Part shown: in pieces, positions 26,301-34,820 of the stretch
Position numbering within the stretch: position 1 is the stretch's first letter
How the letters are laid out: each line of letters opens with the position of its first letter
Notes under the pieces: model-generated
What the model saw: only the letters and a program-made list of their open reading frames with translations
The model's database searches: none
What the model was told of the DNA's origin: nothing
Position numbers and translations under genes: made by a program
Assembly: GCF_008931845.1 (NCBI RefSeq)
Contig: NZ_CP044535.1
Coordinates: 806,001-870,000 of the forward strand
From: Borrelia maritima
Lineage (GTDB): Bacteria > Spirochaetota > Spirochaetia > Borreliales > Borreliaceae
Length of the DNA stretch: 64,000 nucleotides
Reading direction: 5' to 3'

Positions 26301-27763
26301 ATTCAAATTTTTTATTTAATATTGATAATCATTTTATTCTTTACGATCTTATTTTAAATGGTGAATTTGATATTGATGGGGATTTATATGATCCCAATAT
26401 TAATGGGAGTTTAAATATTAAAAAAGGATCAATAAGTACTGAGTATTTAAGAGCTTCTAGAAAGTTTGGCGGTGATAGAGCTTTAGAAATATTTGATATG
26501 CCAGTTGAAATTCAGGATAATAAAATCATTTTTAGCAATGAGTTTAATATAGATCGATACTCTAAGATTTTTGTTTCTACTAGTTTAAATTTAAATTTTT
26601 TAAGTGATACTATTATTGATTATTACAAAATAGATATTAATGTGACTGGCAGAACGGGAGTTCCTGTTAAGTTTGATAAAATTGCCTTAAGCGTTACAGG
26701 TTATGCTTTAGGCGATTTTTCAATCGAAGGGAATGCCGATGAAATTATGTTCAAAGGGATTTTAAATATTGCAAATGCCTGGGTTTATTCTCTTGAAAGC
26801 TCTATTGTCAATTTATTGGTAAACCCCTTCAAGCAAGCAAAAAGAGCGAAAACTGCTGATATTAATGTTCTAGATTTTGATATTTTGACTGATCTTGAAA
26901 TAAATTTTGACAGCGGTGTTACTTTTCATTGGCCGGATAGTAATATTTCTTTTTTACAAGCTACTATTTCAAGAGGAGATAAGCTTATAATAAAATCTGA
27001 TACAAAAACAGATGATTTTATTCTTAAAGGTGATTTAAATATTGCAAATGGTTTTGTTAATTATAATAATAAAAAATTTATCTTTAAAAGTGGATCTTAT
27101 ATATCTTTTAATGAGAACAGAACTAAATTTGATCCATGGATAAAGGCAGAGGCTACAAATACCATTAAAGATAGAAATGATAAACTGCTTGTTACAATAA
27201 GCATTGATAGCCCTTTAAGTTTGTGGAAAATTGAGTTTATGTCTTACCCCTCTAGAACTGAACAGGAGATTAAATATTTGCTTTCAGGCTCAACAATAGG
27301 GGGTGCCGAAGGAGGATTGCGCTCAGTGGGGACCAATGCCGCTGAAATGGCGATTGGGATAGTAAGTGACATTGCTCTTGATTTTTTAATTCAACCCATT
27401 GAAGATTATATGCGTTCTGTATTAAACTTAGATTTATTGAGTATAAAGACAGATATATTAAAGAATTCTATTAATAGTAATTTTTTTAAAATTGGAAATC
27501 CTACTTTTGTAGATGTTCTTGACAATACAAGTGTTAAAGTAGGTAAATATCTTGTAGAAGGTGTTTTTATTAGTGGGGGTTTTGGTTTTTTGAAAGAACA
27601 AATGACTCCTTTTTCAAAAGATTTAAATTTTGTTATTAATTTGGGTATTGAGTTTGATTCTCCATTTTTTTTGGTTAATTATGAGTTTGATTACAATTTT
27701 ATGAAAAAGGGTTTAGATGGGATAGGAAATAATATAGGCATTTCTTGGAAATTTAAATATTAA
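23351..27763 (+). CDS. tamB: TamB-like translocation and assembly module protein
   Basis: 1470 aa. An N-terminal membrane anchor (about 8-33) is followed by a very long beta-rich periplasmic region of repeating short strands. It closes with the conserved TamB/DUF490 C-terminal domain: INVTGRTGVPVKFDKIALSVTG, then ...KGDLNIANGFVNYNNKKF, SYPSRTEQEIKYLLSG and FISGGFGF. TamB-type AsmA-like proteins bridge inner and outer membranes and move lipid or assist barrel assembly. It is 17 bases upstream of bamA, which supports a joint role; Borrelia has no TamA, and TamB-BamA interaction has been reported. Confidence 0.88.
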   Translation: MNLKFFKKKTFLLLILPVFVFILVIFSINLFVQVQIYFAKFFVIKYFESKFGFRIKYDKISPYFLSSIKINGLELSLDGKGKILIDIVRVDLNLFKLILGDEDIILNVYVKGSNLNFDINDFSLSDDFNPSITSGVYSDNGNVILSKILNYLYRLNINLENININIKLNENNSFLNFKVKNFSLNTVDEDFLFTSVVDFNTVKTLEVNLPSERVNDGILDSTFYFEGKFKKGFEDGYVNFSFFEFKTSYFSLLEQGFQINYSKGNLKIFNLRRENFDFNLSYDKANGFIRLDALFFNVNLLDWIKLNKDFEVYKDYFDISLNGQLAFSYDLNGKDLRYAGIIDSSLNVDTIGKEVQGLQLEIKGDDSIVSVKNAFLKLKRGVVNYKGYYSLKDLLPIGRLNFKSAKILDFNDLNGYLDFKKDKNIFSVKSDNFSFGNLSFQNLSFKTYFLKDKIFVDYLVYLENKNSQISLKGDLNNEEFFFNLGIKEFPLLFLKEVLPSSYLINFFPKTLFSGKYLNLVSDFNLNKFDYHKNRLKKFSFTVFSKLDNFKLMFDASGEKNFYKSNNFDLQYNDYNLYSSLFVELFEGGFNISTNFSYLDKNYPLNFNVNFKNKFIIAESPLGIKLDFNYFDSKIIYNLNVNGFKIYNKTSELLINLNFHGNYLGINDDLQFKIDKLNIIKVSKIPSYNFNFGFKGSYEYDKFYISDVKLVNKLSNLQGYGQFNLKDNFNGSLNLFSSLNSERYFLGVNSDEHGSYFLLKFQDLDFYNFSSLSLLEGKANGNFLLNLKKDNFENYSLSGYIESDKLTLLGVSLQASLNLSLLDNKLNIYDIKVKRNKREFLTGSLRYDLSSSIGVSNMVFNSDLFSYKFNANFRNFESRDEEQFGVLKTKTEGEFLFRDIKYKNESLSNLTVEFSNDFEKFNMTSIDYDLIDVLYHYGSGEYNFILKDYLPLSFNSSGKIIKNKIIGNVRDIKFDSKTITKDFLDSNFLFNIDNHFILYDLILNGEFDIDGDLYDPNINGSLNIKKGSISTEYLRASRKFGGDRALEIFDMPVEIQDNKIIFSNEFNIDRYSKIFVSTSLNLNFLSDTIIDYYKIDINVTGRTGVPVKFDKIALSVTGYALGDFSIEGNADEIMFKGILNIANAWVYSLESSIVNLLVNPFKQAKRAKTADINVLDFDILTDLEINFDSGVTFHWPDSNISFLQATISRGDKLIIKSDTKTDDFILKGDLNIANGFVNYNNKKFIFKSGSYISFNENRTKFDPWIKAEATNTIKDRNDKLLVTISIDSPLSLWKIEFMSYPSRTEQEIKYLLSGSTIGGAEGGLRSVGTNAAEMAIGIVSDIALDFLIQPIEDYMRSVLNLDLLSIKTDILKNSINSNFFKIGNPTFVDVLDNTSVKVGKYLVEGVFISGGFGFLKEQMTPFSKDLNFVINLGIEFDSPFFLVNYEFDYNFMKKGLDGIGNNIGISWKFKY

Positions 27764-27780
27764 ATTGTTAAGGGGTTAAG

Positions 27781-30246
27781 ATGGGTTCAATCAGAAGTTT
27801 GTTTTTTGTAAGTTTTTTAATGTTTTTTACTGTTTTTAGTTTTGGTCAAGTTGAAAATTATAAGGGGAAAATAATAAAGGGTATTAATTTTGAAGGACTT
27901 AAGAATAAGAAAGAGAGAGATTTTGTTAATATTTTGAAACCTTATATTGGCGCGGCATATTCTAATGAAATTTTTGATAAATTGCAAATTGATCTTTATT
28001 CTCTTGATTATTTTTCCGGACTTATTAAGCCAATGTTCAAAATAGATGGTGAGGAGCTTTTTATTACATTTATTGTAAAAGAAAAATCTTTGGTTAATTC
28101 TGTTGTTTTTTCTGATAGCAGTAGAGTTTTTTGGAATAGCGAACTTGTTGAGAAGGTAAATATTAAGGTTAATGAACCTTTAAATCTTGCAAGTGTTAAC
28201 AAAGGGCTTAGCAAGCTTGAAGAGATGTATAAAGACATGGGATATCTTGAAGTTTCTGTAAACTTTGAAATCAAAGAAGAAAAAAATTTGGTTGATATTA
28301 TTTTTAATATAGTAGCCGGACCCAAATATGTTATTAAAGGGATTGGCTTTGAAGGAAATTTAAGCTTTAAAAGTAGCACTTTGAGAAAATCTTTAGCATC
28401 AAGAGTAGTATCCCTTTTTTCAGATGGTAAATATTTGAAAAGCAATATTGATAAGGACAAGCGCCAATTGGAGTCTTTTTATAAAAATAATGGATATATT
28501 GATATTAAGATTATCAATAACACTGTTGATATTAAAGATTCTCTTAAAGATTCTAAAAAGATGGAAAAGGAAGTTTTTTTGAAATATTTTATTTCAGAAG
28601 GCAATGTTTTTAAATTTGGAAAGCTTGAAATTTTCGGTAATTCGGTTTTTAGTTTAGAAGAATTAAAAAGTTTTATTACCTTTAAGGAAGGTGATATTTA
28701 TAATGATTCTAAATTTGAGCAAGATTTTGCCAAGATTAGGGAAAGTTATTTTAAAGAAGGGTATATTTTTACAGAAATTATTCCTTCAAAAAAGATAAGA
28801 GGAGAGTTTGTCGATTCTTCAATTAAAATTTTAGAAAAGGATAAGGCTCATATTGAGTCTATTACTGTTTCTAAAAATAAAAATACAGCTACTCATGTAA
28901 TACTTAGGGAAATACCCCTTCAAGAGGGAGATGTTTTTAGTTTGGATAAGTTTAAAATGGGTATGGTGAATTTACAGCAGCTTGGTTATTTTTCAAATGT
29001 AACTCCCGATATTGTTCCAAGTAATACAGAAGGGCTTATGAAAATAAATTTAAACATTGAGGAGCGAGCAACAAGTAATTTTGGGTTTGGTATGAATTTT
29101 GGAGGCAATTCAAATTCTTCGTTTCCATTCTCAGTATTTGGACAATGGGAGCTTTCTAATTTTTTAAACTTAGGCTACTATTTTGCTGCAAGATTGAATC
29201 TGTCTTTTTTAGAGCAAAGTCTTAGTTTGACATTTAGAGATAATTGGTTTTTCCAGAAAAGATGGACTGTGGGGGGATTTATAGATTTTTCACATTCTGT
29301 TAATACTGCTTATCAAGATATTAATGGACCCATTTTCTCAGGCAAAAGGGAAGTTCCTGATCCATTTACAAGCTGGGAAGAATATCGAGATGTTAAAAGC
29401 TTTTCTGATTTTAATGCCATGAATTATTCTTTACTTAAGCTTAGTTTTGGAGCGTTTACAGGATATACTTTTTCTAATTATCTTGGCAAGCAAACTCTTC
29501 TTGGTACTTTGCAAACTTCTTTAAAATATGTTTTTTATGATAACGATGTTAACAGGCCTTCAAATTATTATTTAAGAGATAATTACAAAACTTTTAGATT
29601 TGAAAATTCTCTTAGTTTGAGTGCGGCTTGGGATACAAGGAATTCAACTTCTTTGTCTAATAATGGATTTTTACTTAAGCAGCAGTTTGATTTTTTCGGT
29701 GGATTTTTATTTGGCCAGAGCCATTTTATTAAATCTGCTACAACCTTTGAGAGGTATTTTTCTCTCTTAGGGTATGAGGATGTGTTTACTCCTTATTTTG
29801 ATATTATTTTGACCTTAAGGAGCGTATATTCAAATATATTGCCTCCTCTTGGTAATGGTTTTGAAATAGAAATTCAACCTCATCATCACATAGTTCTTAG
29901 TGAAAATTTTATGCAGGCTAGAGGCTGGGGGATTTTGAAAAATATTTACAGTTCCTTTGTAAATACTGTGCAAATATCTATTCCTTTGTTAAAAAATATT
30001 TTAGTTTGGGATGTTTTTTTCTTAGATTTTGCTTCCTATTCTTTAGAGGGCCAAGAAAATTCTTTGTTTAGGCCTTTTAGTAGCTTTGCTTTTAGTTGGG
30101 GAACTGGAATTAGAAGTCTTTTGCCTCAGCTACCACTGTCTTTTGTAATAGCTTATCCTTTTTATTTTGACAATGACAAAGTTAATAGTTATTACAAATA
30201 TTTTTCTGGATTTAAATTTTTCTTAGGAATTGAAATGAGATACTAA
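27781..30246 (+). CDS. bamA: BamA, outer-membrane beta-barrel assembly protein
   Basis: 821 aa. Signal peptide (first 22 residues), then tandem POTRA domains (first near KGKIIKGINFEGLKNKKE, fourth and fifth near 255-420 with FGKLEIFGNSVF and HIESITVSKNKNTATHVILREIPLQEGDVF). These are followed by a 16-stranded Omp85 barrel ending in an aromatic (...GIEMRY). It inserts beta-barrel proteins into the outer membrane. It lies between tamB and skp in an envelope operon. Confidence 0.95.
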   Translation: MGSIRSLFFVSFLMFFTVFSFGQVENYKGKIIKGINFEGLKNKKERDFVNILKPYIGAAYSNEIFDKLQIDLYSLDYFSGLIKPMFKIDGEELFITFIVKEKSLVNSVVFSDSSRVFWNSELVEKVNIKVNEPLNLASVNKGLSKLEEMYKDMGYLEVSVNFEIKEEKNLVDIIFNIVAGPKYVIKGIGFEGNLSFKSSTLRKSLASRVVSLFSDGKYLKSNIDKDKRQLESFYKNNGYIDIKIINNTVDIKDSLKDSKKMEKEVFLKYFISEGNVFKFGKLEIFGNSVFSLEELKSFITFKEGDIYNDSKFEQDFAKIRESYFKEGYIFTEIIPSKKIRGEFVDSSIKILEKDKAHIESITVSKNKNTATHVILREIPLQEGDVFSLDKFKMGMVNLQQLGYFSNVTPDIVPSNTEGLMKINLNIEERATSNFGFGMNFGGNSNSSFPFSVFGQWELSNFLNLGYYFAARLNLSFLEQSLSLTFRDNWFFQKRWTVGGFIDFSHSVNTAYQDINGPIFSGKREVPDPFTSWEEYRDVKSFSDFNAMNYSLLKLSFGAFTGYTFSNYLGKQTLLGTLQTSLKYVFYDNDVNRPSNYYLRDNYKTFRFENSLSLSAAWDTRNSTSLSNNGFLLKQQFDFFGGFLFGQSHFIKSATTFERYFSLLGYEDVFTPYFDIILTLRSVYSNILPPLGNGFEIEIQPHHHIVLSENFMQARGWGILKNIYSSFVNTVQISIPLLKNILVWDVFFLDFASYSLEGQENSLFRPFSSFAFSWGTGIRSLLPQLPLSFVIAYPFYFDNDKVNSYYKYFSGFKFFLGIEMRY

Positions 30247-30255
30247 TATAATGCT

Positions 30256-30801
30256 ATGGAGAAATTTGTGTTTTTTTTGATTTTACCATTGTTTTTTTTA
30301 TTGTCTTTTAATGCTTTTTCAATAGATGTTGTTAAAATAGGTATTGTTGATTTTGATAGAATTGTAATTGAAGTTTTAAATCCTCAATTGAAGGCTAGTA
30401 TTGATCAAATAAAAAATCGGTATCAAGAACAAATAAATACATTAAATTTAGAGCTTAAAAATTTAAAGCAAATGTATGATAGATCGATTGCTGATAACGA
30501 TTTAGACAGCGCAAGATCTTTTGGGAACCAATATAATTTAAAAGTTGATGAGCTAAAAAGAGTTTCTAGTTTAGCAAAGAATAATTTAGAACAGCAAAGA
30601 TTAGCTAATATCAATAGTTTAAATAATAATAGTGAATCTTTAAGCAAAATACTTGGCGGTATTCAATATGTTGCAGAGATTAATGGGTTTTCTTTGATTA
30701 TGAAAAAAAATAATCCGTATATTCTTTACCATAATAGCACTGTTGATATAACAGACAGTGTTATTAAGCATCTTTTGGAAAAGGATAATAAAAATCCTTA
30801 A
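30256..30801 (+). CDS. Skp/OmpH-like periplasmic chaperone
   Basis: 181 aa; signal peptide (about residues 1-22), then KIGIVDFDRIVIEVL, a long coiled coil (about 45-120) and a C-terminal ISLIMKKNNPYILYHNSTVDITDSVI, the classical Skp ending (YIYYNSxxDIT). It delivers unfolded outer-membrane proteins to BamA, encoded immediately upstream (nine bases). Same operon as tamB-bamA. Confidence 0.88.
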   Translation: MEKFVFFLILPLFFLLSFNAFSIDVVKIGIVDFDRIVIEVLNPQLKASIDQIKNRYQEQINTLNLELKNLKQMYDRSIADNDLDSARSFGNQYNLKVDELKRVSSLAKNNLEQQRLANINSLNNNSESLSKILGGIQYVAEINGFSLIMKKNNPYILYHNSTVDITDSVIKHLLEKDNKNP

Positions 30802-30835
30802 GACTTATCTTTTAAGGCTCTGTTTTCTTTTTTTA
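30796..30835 (+). terminator. Weak intrinsic terminator after skp
   Basis: CCTTAA (30796-30801, including the skp stop) pairs with TTAAGG (30812-30817) around a 10-base loop, followed by a T-rich stretch with T7. The stem is short, so efficiency is doubtful, but it is at the expected end of the tamB-bamA-skp operon. Confidence 0.35.
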
Positions 30836-31053
30836 ATTTGCAATTATTTAATTAGATTGAATGCAAATCTAAATACTATTCTATTTTAAAATAAGTTTAA
30901 AAGTACATTGAATTTTAAAAAGTGAGCTTGCTAATAACTAAATTGCATAAAAATATTGTTTTTAAAGGCTTTTTTATTTTACATTCTTTCTTTTTAATTG
31001 AATTATATTTATTTTATAATATCAATGATAATTCAATGTTATTTAGGAAGCAT

Positions 31054-33651
31054 ATGGAAAAAAATGTTACTCCAATGATGAGGCAGTACTTAGATATTAA
31101 GAAAAAGTATAAAGATGCCATTCTTTTTTTCAGAGTAGGAAGTTTTTATGAAATGTTTTTTGATGATGCAATTGAGGCTAGCAAACTTCTTAATTTAACA
31201 TTGACAAAAAGAGAAAATGTCCCAATGTGTGGAGTGCCTTATCATGCTAGTAAGGAATATATAAGAAAATTAATTTTATTTGATAAAAAGGTTGCAATTT
31301 GTGAGCAGGCTTCCAATCTTACTTCTGGGGGACCTTTAGAAAGAGAGGTTGTTGAGGTAATAACCCCAGGTGTTATTATTGATGAAGATTTTTTAAATGA
31401 CGATGTTAATAACTATTTAGTTGCCATTAGTGATTATAAAAATTATTATTCGTTTTCTTATATAGATTTATCTACTTCTAGTCTTGGAATAATATTTTAT
31501 GAGAATAGCTTTTTTGAAAAGCTTAAAAGGGATCTTGAGAAATACTCTCCTAAAGAAATAATAGTTTCTGAAAACTTTTATTATGAATACCTAGAGAAGC
31601 TTAATCTTAATCGTTTTTTAATCAACAAAATTCCCACCTGGCATCTTGATAAAGATATTGCAATAAAAACAATAAAGGAGCATTTTAACATACTTAGATT
31701 AAGTTCTCTTGGATTTGATGAGGAGAAACCCTACTACATTTCAATTTTTCTTATTATAAATCATATAAAAAATAATTTGAAAAATTTATTAATCAATATT
31801 GATAAAATAGATATTAATAACGATTCTTCGTACATGTTTCTTGATGACGTAACTCAAGTGAATCTTGAACTTGTAAAGAATAACAATGATTTTTCTTCTC
31901 AATATTCATTATATTCTGTGTTAAATGATTGCAAAACTGCAATGGGAAAAAGACTTTTAAGAGAATTTATTTTAAATCCAATTTTAAATATTCCTGAGAT
32001 TAATACTAGATTAGATCATGTTGAATTTTTTTGTAAAAATATTGGCTTAACTGTGACTTTAAGAGAAACTTTTATTAATATATGGGATATTGAGAGAATA
32101 GTATCTAGGATTCAGATGAAAAGATATATTAAAAAAGATTTTTTATTTATTGAAAAAGCCCTTTCTTCGTTTTTTTTGGTCAAAAAGCTATTTGATAAGC
32201 ATAATTTTGATTATTGGAATTTTGATAAGTTTGAAGAGGATAGCATTTCTAAAGTTTATTTTTTAATAAATAGTGCAATTTCAAGTGCATCTGATGAGCT
32301 TATTAAAAGAGGGTACGATTTAAAGCTTGATAGTTTAAAAGATTTAAAGCTTAATGCAAGTAAATATATTGACGAATATCTTGAATCAGAGAAACTGCTT
32401 AGCAAAATTAATAATTTAAAGATTAGGAAAACTAATAATAGAGGATTATTCTTTGAAGTTACAAAGAGTAATTATGCTCAAGTGCCATCTCATTTTAAAG
32501 AAAGTCAAACTTTAAATTCTTCAAAAAGATATAAAACAGAAAAGCTTATTTCTCTTGAAATGGAGATTAATAATGCTGAAGACAATTTAGCTACTTTTGA
32601 GCAAGAAATTTTTGATAAAATAGCATCAAATGTTGTTAAGCATAATAAGGTGCTTAAGAAGGTTGCAGAATTTTTTGCATATATTGATTTAGTTGTTAAT
32701 TTTGGTTATTTAGCTAAAAAAAATGAATATAAAAGACCTATTTTAACATCCGGTAAAGAAATTTTTCTTGACCAGTCTCGGCATCCTGTTGTTGAGCGTT
32801 ATGTTAAAAATACTGAAATGTTTACTGAAAATTTTGTAAGAATTAATAAAGAAAGGTATTTTGGTTTAATTACTGGCCCAAATATGGCAGGTAAGTCAAC
32901 TTATTTGCGTCAGGTGGCTTTAATTACTTTAATGGCACATATAGGTTCTTTTGTTCCAGCCTCTAAAGCTGTAATAGGTATTACAGATAAAATTTTTTGC
33001 AGAATTGGAGCAAGTGATAATATTGCAAAAGGGGAATCTACTTTTTTGGTTGAAATGAACGAAACAGCTAATATTTTAAGAAATGCAACAGAAAAGAGTT
33101 TGATAATTATGGATGAGGTTGGAAGAGGTACTAGTACAAATGATGGGCTTGCTATTGCTTACTCTATTATAGAATATATTTTAGAATATATTAAAGCTAG
33201 AAGTTTGTTTGCAACACATTTTCATGAGCTTTCTTCTATTAATCATGAGGCTTTTATTAATCTTTCAATGAAGATTGAAAAGCAAGGCAATGATCTTGTT
33301 TTCTTAAGAGAAGTTGAAGAAAAACCGTCTCTTAATTCTTACGGGATTTACGTTGCTCGCATAGCGGGACTTCCTTTAAAGGTAATAGATAGAGCTAGTG
33401 TTATTTTAGAAAGCTTATTAAATCAAAAGAGTAACTCTTGTTTAGAATTTTTTCCCTATATTTCTTCTGATAGTTGTGATAAAGAAATCTTGGAAAGTAG
33501 CATCGATGATAATGTTAAATTAAATGGAATAAATGAGTATTTAGAGTTAAAAAATTTTATTTCTAATATAAATATCAATAATATTACTCCTTTTCAATCA
33601 ATGGAGCTGTTAAATCAAATTATTTTAAAAGTTGGTTCTCAGTCCAGCTAG
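31054..33651 (+). CDS. mutS: MutS mismatch repair ATPase
   Basis: 865 aa from the ATG at 31054 with AGGA five bases upstream. A longer open frame reaches 30922 but adds a non-conserved hydrophobic stretch. Domain I has FFRVGSFYEMFFDDA with the mismatch-probing Phe-x-Glu, followed by the connector and clamp. The ABC-type ATPase has GPNMAGKSTYLRQ (about 608-620), IIMDEVGRGTST and FATHFHEL. Full length. Confidence 0.97.
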   Translation: MEKNVTPMMRQYLDIKKKYKDAILFFRVGSFYEMFFDDAIEASKLLNLTLTKRENVPMCGVPYHASKEYIRKLILFDKKVAICEQASNLTSGGPLEREVVEVITPGVIIDEDFLNDDVNNYLVAISDYKNYYSFSYIDLSTSSLGIIFYENSFFEKLKRDLEKYSPKEIIVSENFYYEYLEKLNLNRFLINKIPTWHLDKDIAIKTIKEHFNILRLSSLGFDEEKPYYISIFLIINHIKNNLKNLLINIDKIDINNDSSYMFLDDVTQVNLELVKNNNDFSSQYSLYSVLNDCKTAMGKRLLREFILNPILNIPEINTRLDHVEFFCKNIGLTVTLRETFINIWDIERIVSRIQMKRYIKKDFLFIEKALSSFFLVKKLFDKHNFDYWNFDKFEEDSISKVYFLINSAISSASDELIKRGYDLKLDSLKDLKLNASKYIDEYLESEKLLSKINNLKIRKTNNRGLFFEVTKSNYAQVPSHFKESQTLNSSKRYKTEKLISLEMEINNAEDNLATFEQEIFDKIASNVVKHNKVLKKVAEFFAYIDLVVNFGYLAKKNEYKRPILTSGKEIFLDQSRHPVVERYVKNTEMFTENFVRINKERYFGLITGPNMAGKSTYLRQVALITLMAHIGSFVPASKAVIGITDKIFCRIGASDNIAKGESTFLVEMNETANILRNATEKSLIIMDEVGRGTSTNDGLAIAYSIIEYILEYIKARSLFATHFHELSSINHEAFINLSMKIEKQGNDLVFLREVEEKPSLNSYGIYVARIAGLPLKVIDRASVILESLLNQKSNSCLEFFPYISSDSCDKEILESSIDDNVKLNGINEYLELKNFISNININNITPFQSMELLNQIILKVGSQSS

Positions 33652-33652
33652 T

Positions 33653-33803
33653 ATGAATTATTTAAACGTATTAAAAAGCATATTTTTACCTTTTTATATT
33701 TTTTGTGAGAAAAGATAATGTGACTTCTAATGCTCTTTGTGATCAATGTAAGTCACTTTTTAATTTTAAAATTAAATTTAATGGATTTAATTTATTTTTT
33801 TGA
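33653..33803 (+). pseudogene. Frameshifted 5' part of comF (zinc-ribbon region)
   Basis: From an ATG two bases after mutS the frame encodes MNYLNVLKSIFLPFYIFCEKR, then stops at 33716. In the next frame, from about 33714, it continues DNVTSNALCDQCKSLFNF to a stop at 33801. These are recognisable as the zinc-ribbon N-terminus of a ComF protein (FC.., then LCDQC). Removing one A near 33710-33713 and one T from the T7 run at 33795-33801 would join them to the intact downstream domain. One of the four expected Cys appears lost. It therefore looks like decay rather than programmed shifting. Confidence 0.7.
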
Positions 33804-34269
33804 ATATAAAAAGCATTATAAATCTTTAATTTCATCTTATAAGAGAGATGGGCAAAAGTCAATTGGTAGATTTTTGGCAAGTGAAATTGCTAAATGTTTA
33901 ATCAATATTGATTTTGATCAAATAGTAACTATTCCTTGTAGCTTTAAAAGAAAATTGTTTTATGGTTTTGATCATATGGAATATATTGGTATTTTATTAA
34001 GGCGTTTTGGATTTAATTACATAAATATTTTTTCAAGAAAGTATGGTAAAAGTCAAAAACTAATGAAAGGAAATCTTAGATTTGAAAATCTTGAAAATAA
34101 AATTAAATTAAGATCAAAGTATAAAAATTTTCAATTTAAAAAGGTTGTTTTGCTTGATGATATTATTACTATAGGAACATCTATTTGTATTTGTGAAGAG
34201 CTTATTATGCAATTTGGAGCTTGTAAGGTTATAAAGTTTTCGTTGGCTAAATCTTACAATTTGGTTTAA
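33730..34269 (+). CDS. ComF-family phosphoribosyltransferase domain, N-terminally truncated
   Basis: 179 aa readable from ATG 33730 (or ATG 33781). The real homology starts near FFEYKKHYKSLISSYKRDGQ. The domain has IVTIPCSFKRKLFYGFDHMEYIG and the PRPP-type loop VVLLDDIITIGTSI, as in ComF/GntX proteins. The first ~20 residues from 33730 are an out-of-frame reading of the zinc-ribbon DNA and are not homologous. ComF acts in DNA uptake in competent bacteria; Borrelia is not known for natural competence, so decay is plausible. No clear ribosome site. Confidence 0.6.
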   Translation: MLFVINVSHFLILKLNLMDLIYFFEYKKHYKSLISSYKRDGQKSIGRFLASEIAKCLINIDFDQIVTIPCSFKRKLFYGFDHMEYIGILLRRFGFNYINIFSRKYGKSQKLMKGNLRFENLENKIKLRSKYKNFQFKKVVLLDDIITIGTSICICEELIMQFGACKVIKFSLAKSYNLV

Positions 34270-34271
34270 TG

Positions 34272-34300
34272 TTGACATTATTTTTTCTAAGTGGTAACCT
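34272..34300 (+). promoter_or_regulatory. Promoter for rimP-nusA-infB operon
   Basis: A perfect TTGACA (34272-34277), 17-base spacer and TAACCT (34295-34300). The -10 box is poor, but the -35 and spacing are ideal. Predicted start is near 34307, just before the leader hairpin. Confidence 0.5.
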
Positions 34301-34325
34301 TGAGATAAGGTTTAGTTATGTATTT

Positions 34326-34358
34326 AATAAGGTTCTTTAAGAAGAACCTTATTATTTT
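34326..34358 (+). terminator. Leader hairpin with short U-tract before rimP-nusA (attenuator candidate)
   Basis: AATAAGGTTCTT (34326-34337) and AAGAACCTTATT (34342-34353) form a perfect 12-bp stem with a TAAG loop, followed by ATTTTT. An upstream pair AACCTT (34296-34301) / AAGGTT (34307-34312) shares the same hexamers, so alternative pairings exist. It is either the terminator of comF or, since the promoter lies upstream, an attenuator in the rimP-nusA-infB leader. Confidence 0.6.
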
Positions 34359-34369
34359 TAGGAATATAG

Positions 34370-34807
34370 TTGATTAAATGTTTTGATAAAAACAATGAAG
34401 TTTATAATTTGATAAAAAATTTAACAGAACGTTTAAATGTTGAAATATTAGAAGTTAATATCTTTAGAAATAAAAATAGTGGGAAAATTCAAATAGTTCT
34501 TTATAGTAAAAATTTTTCTTTAGGTATTGATTTACTAGCTGATTTGCATAAGATAATTTTATTAGTTTTGGAAGCGAGTCTTAAATATAGTTTTACTTTG
34601 GAACTTTCCACTCCAGGGATAGATAGAAAAATAAAAAGTGACAGAGAGTTTCAAATTTTTGAAGGTAAAAAAATTAAATTAATGCTAGATAATGAATTTG
34701 AAGAGGGTTTAATATTGGAATCGAAATCAAAAAGTTTTATTTTTAAAACAGATAGCAAAGAAATAGATGTTTTTTATAGTGATGTTAAGAAGGCCAGATT
34801 AGTTTAA
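34370..34807 (+). CDS. rimP: Ribosome maturation factor RimP
   Basis: 145 aa; TTG start with AGGA about six bases upstream. It precedes nusA as RimP does widely. The N-terminal alpha/beta domain ([22 protein letters not shown]) and the signature [31 protein letters not shown] (split over two domains) match RimP, which helps 30S assembly. Confidence 0.88.
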   Translation: MIKCFDKNNEVYNLIKNLTERLNVEILEVNIFRNKNSGKIQIVLYSKNFSLGIDLLADLHKIILLVLEASLKYSFTLELSTPGIDRKIKSDREFQIFEGKKIKLMLDNEFEEGLILESKSKSFIFKTDSKEIDVFYSDVKKARLV

Positions 34808-34820
34808 GGAGGAGATTTGG

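Noticed and set aside
30922-31053. Longer MutS N-terminus
   Set aside because: The extra 44 residues are hydrophobic and non-conserved, while ATG 31054 has a ribosome site and the standard MutS start.
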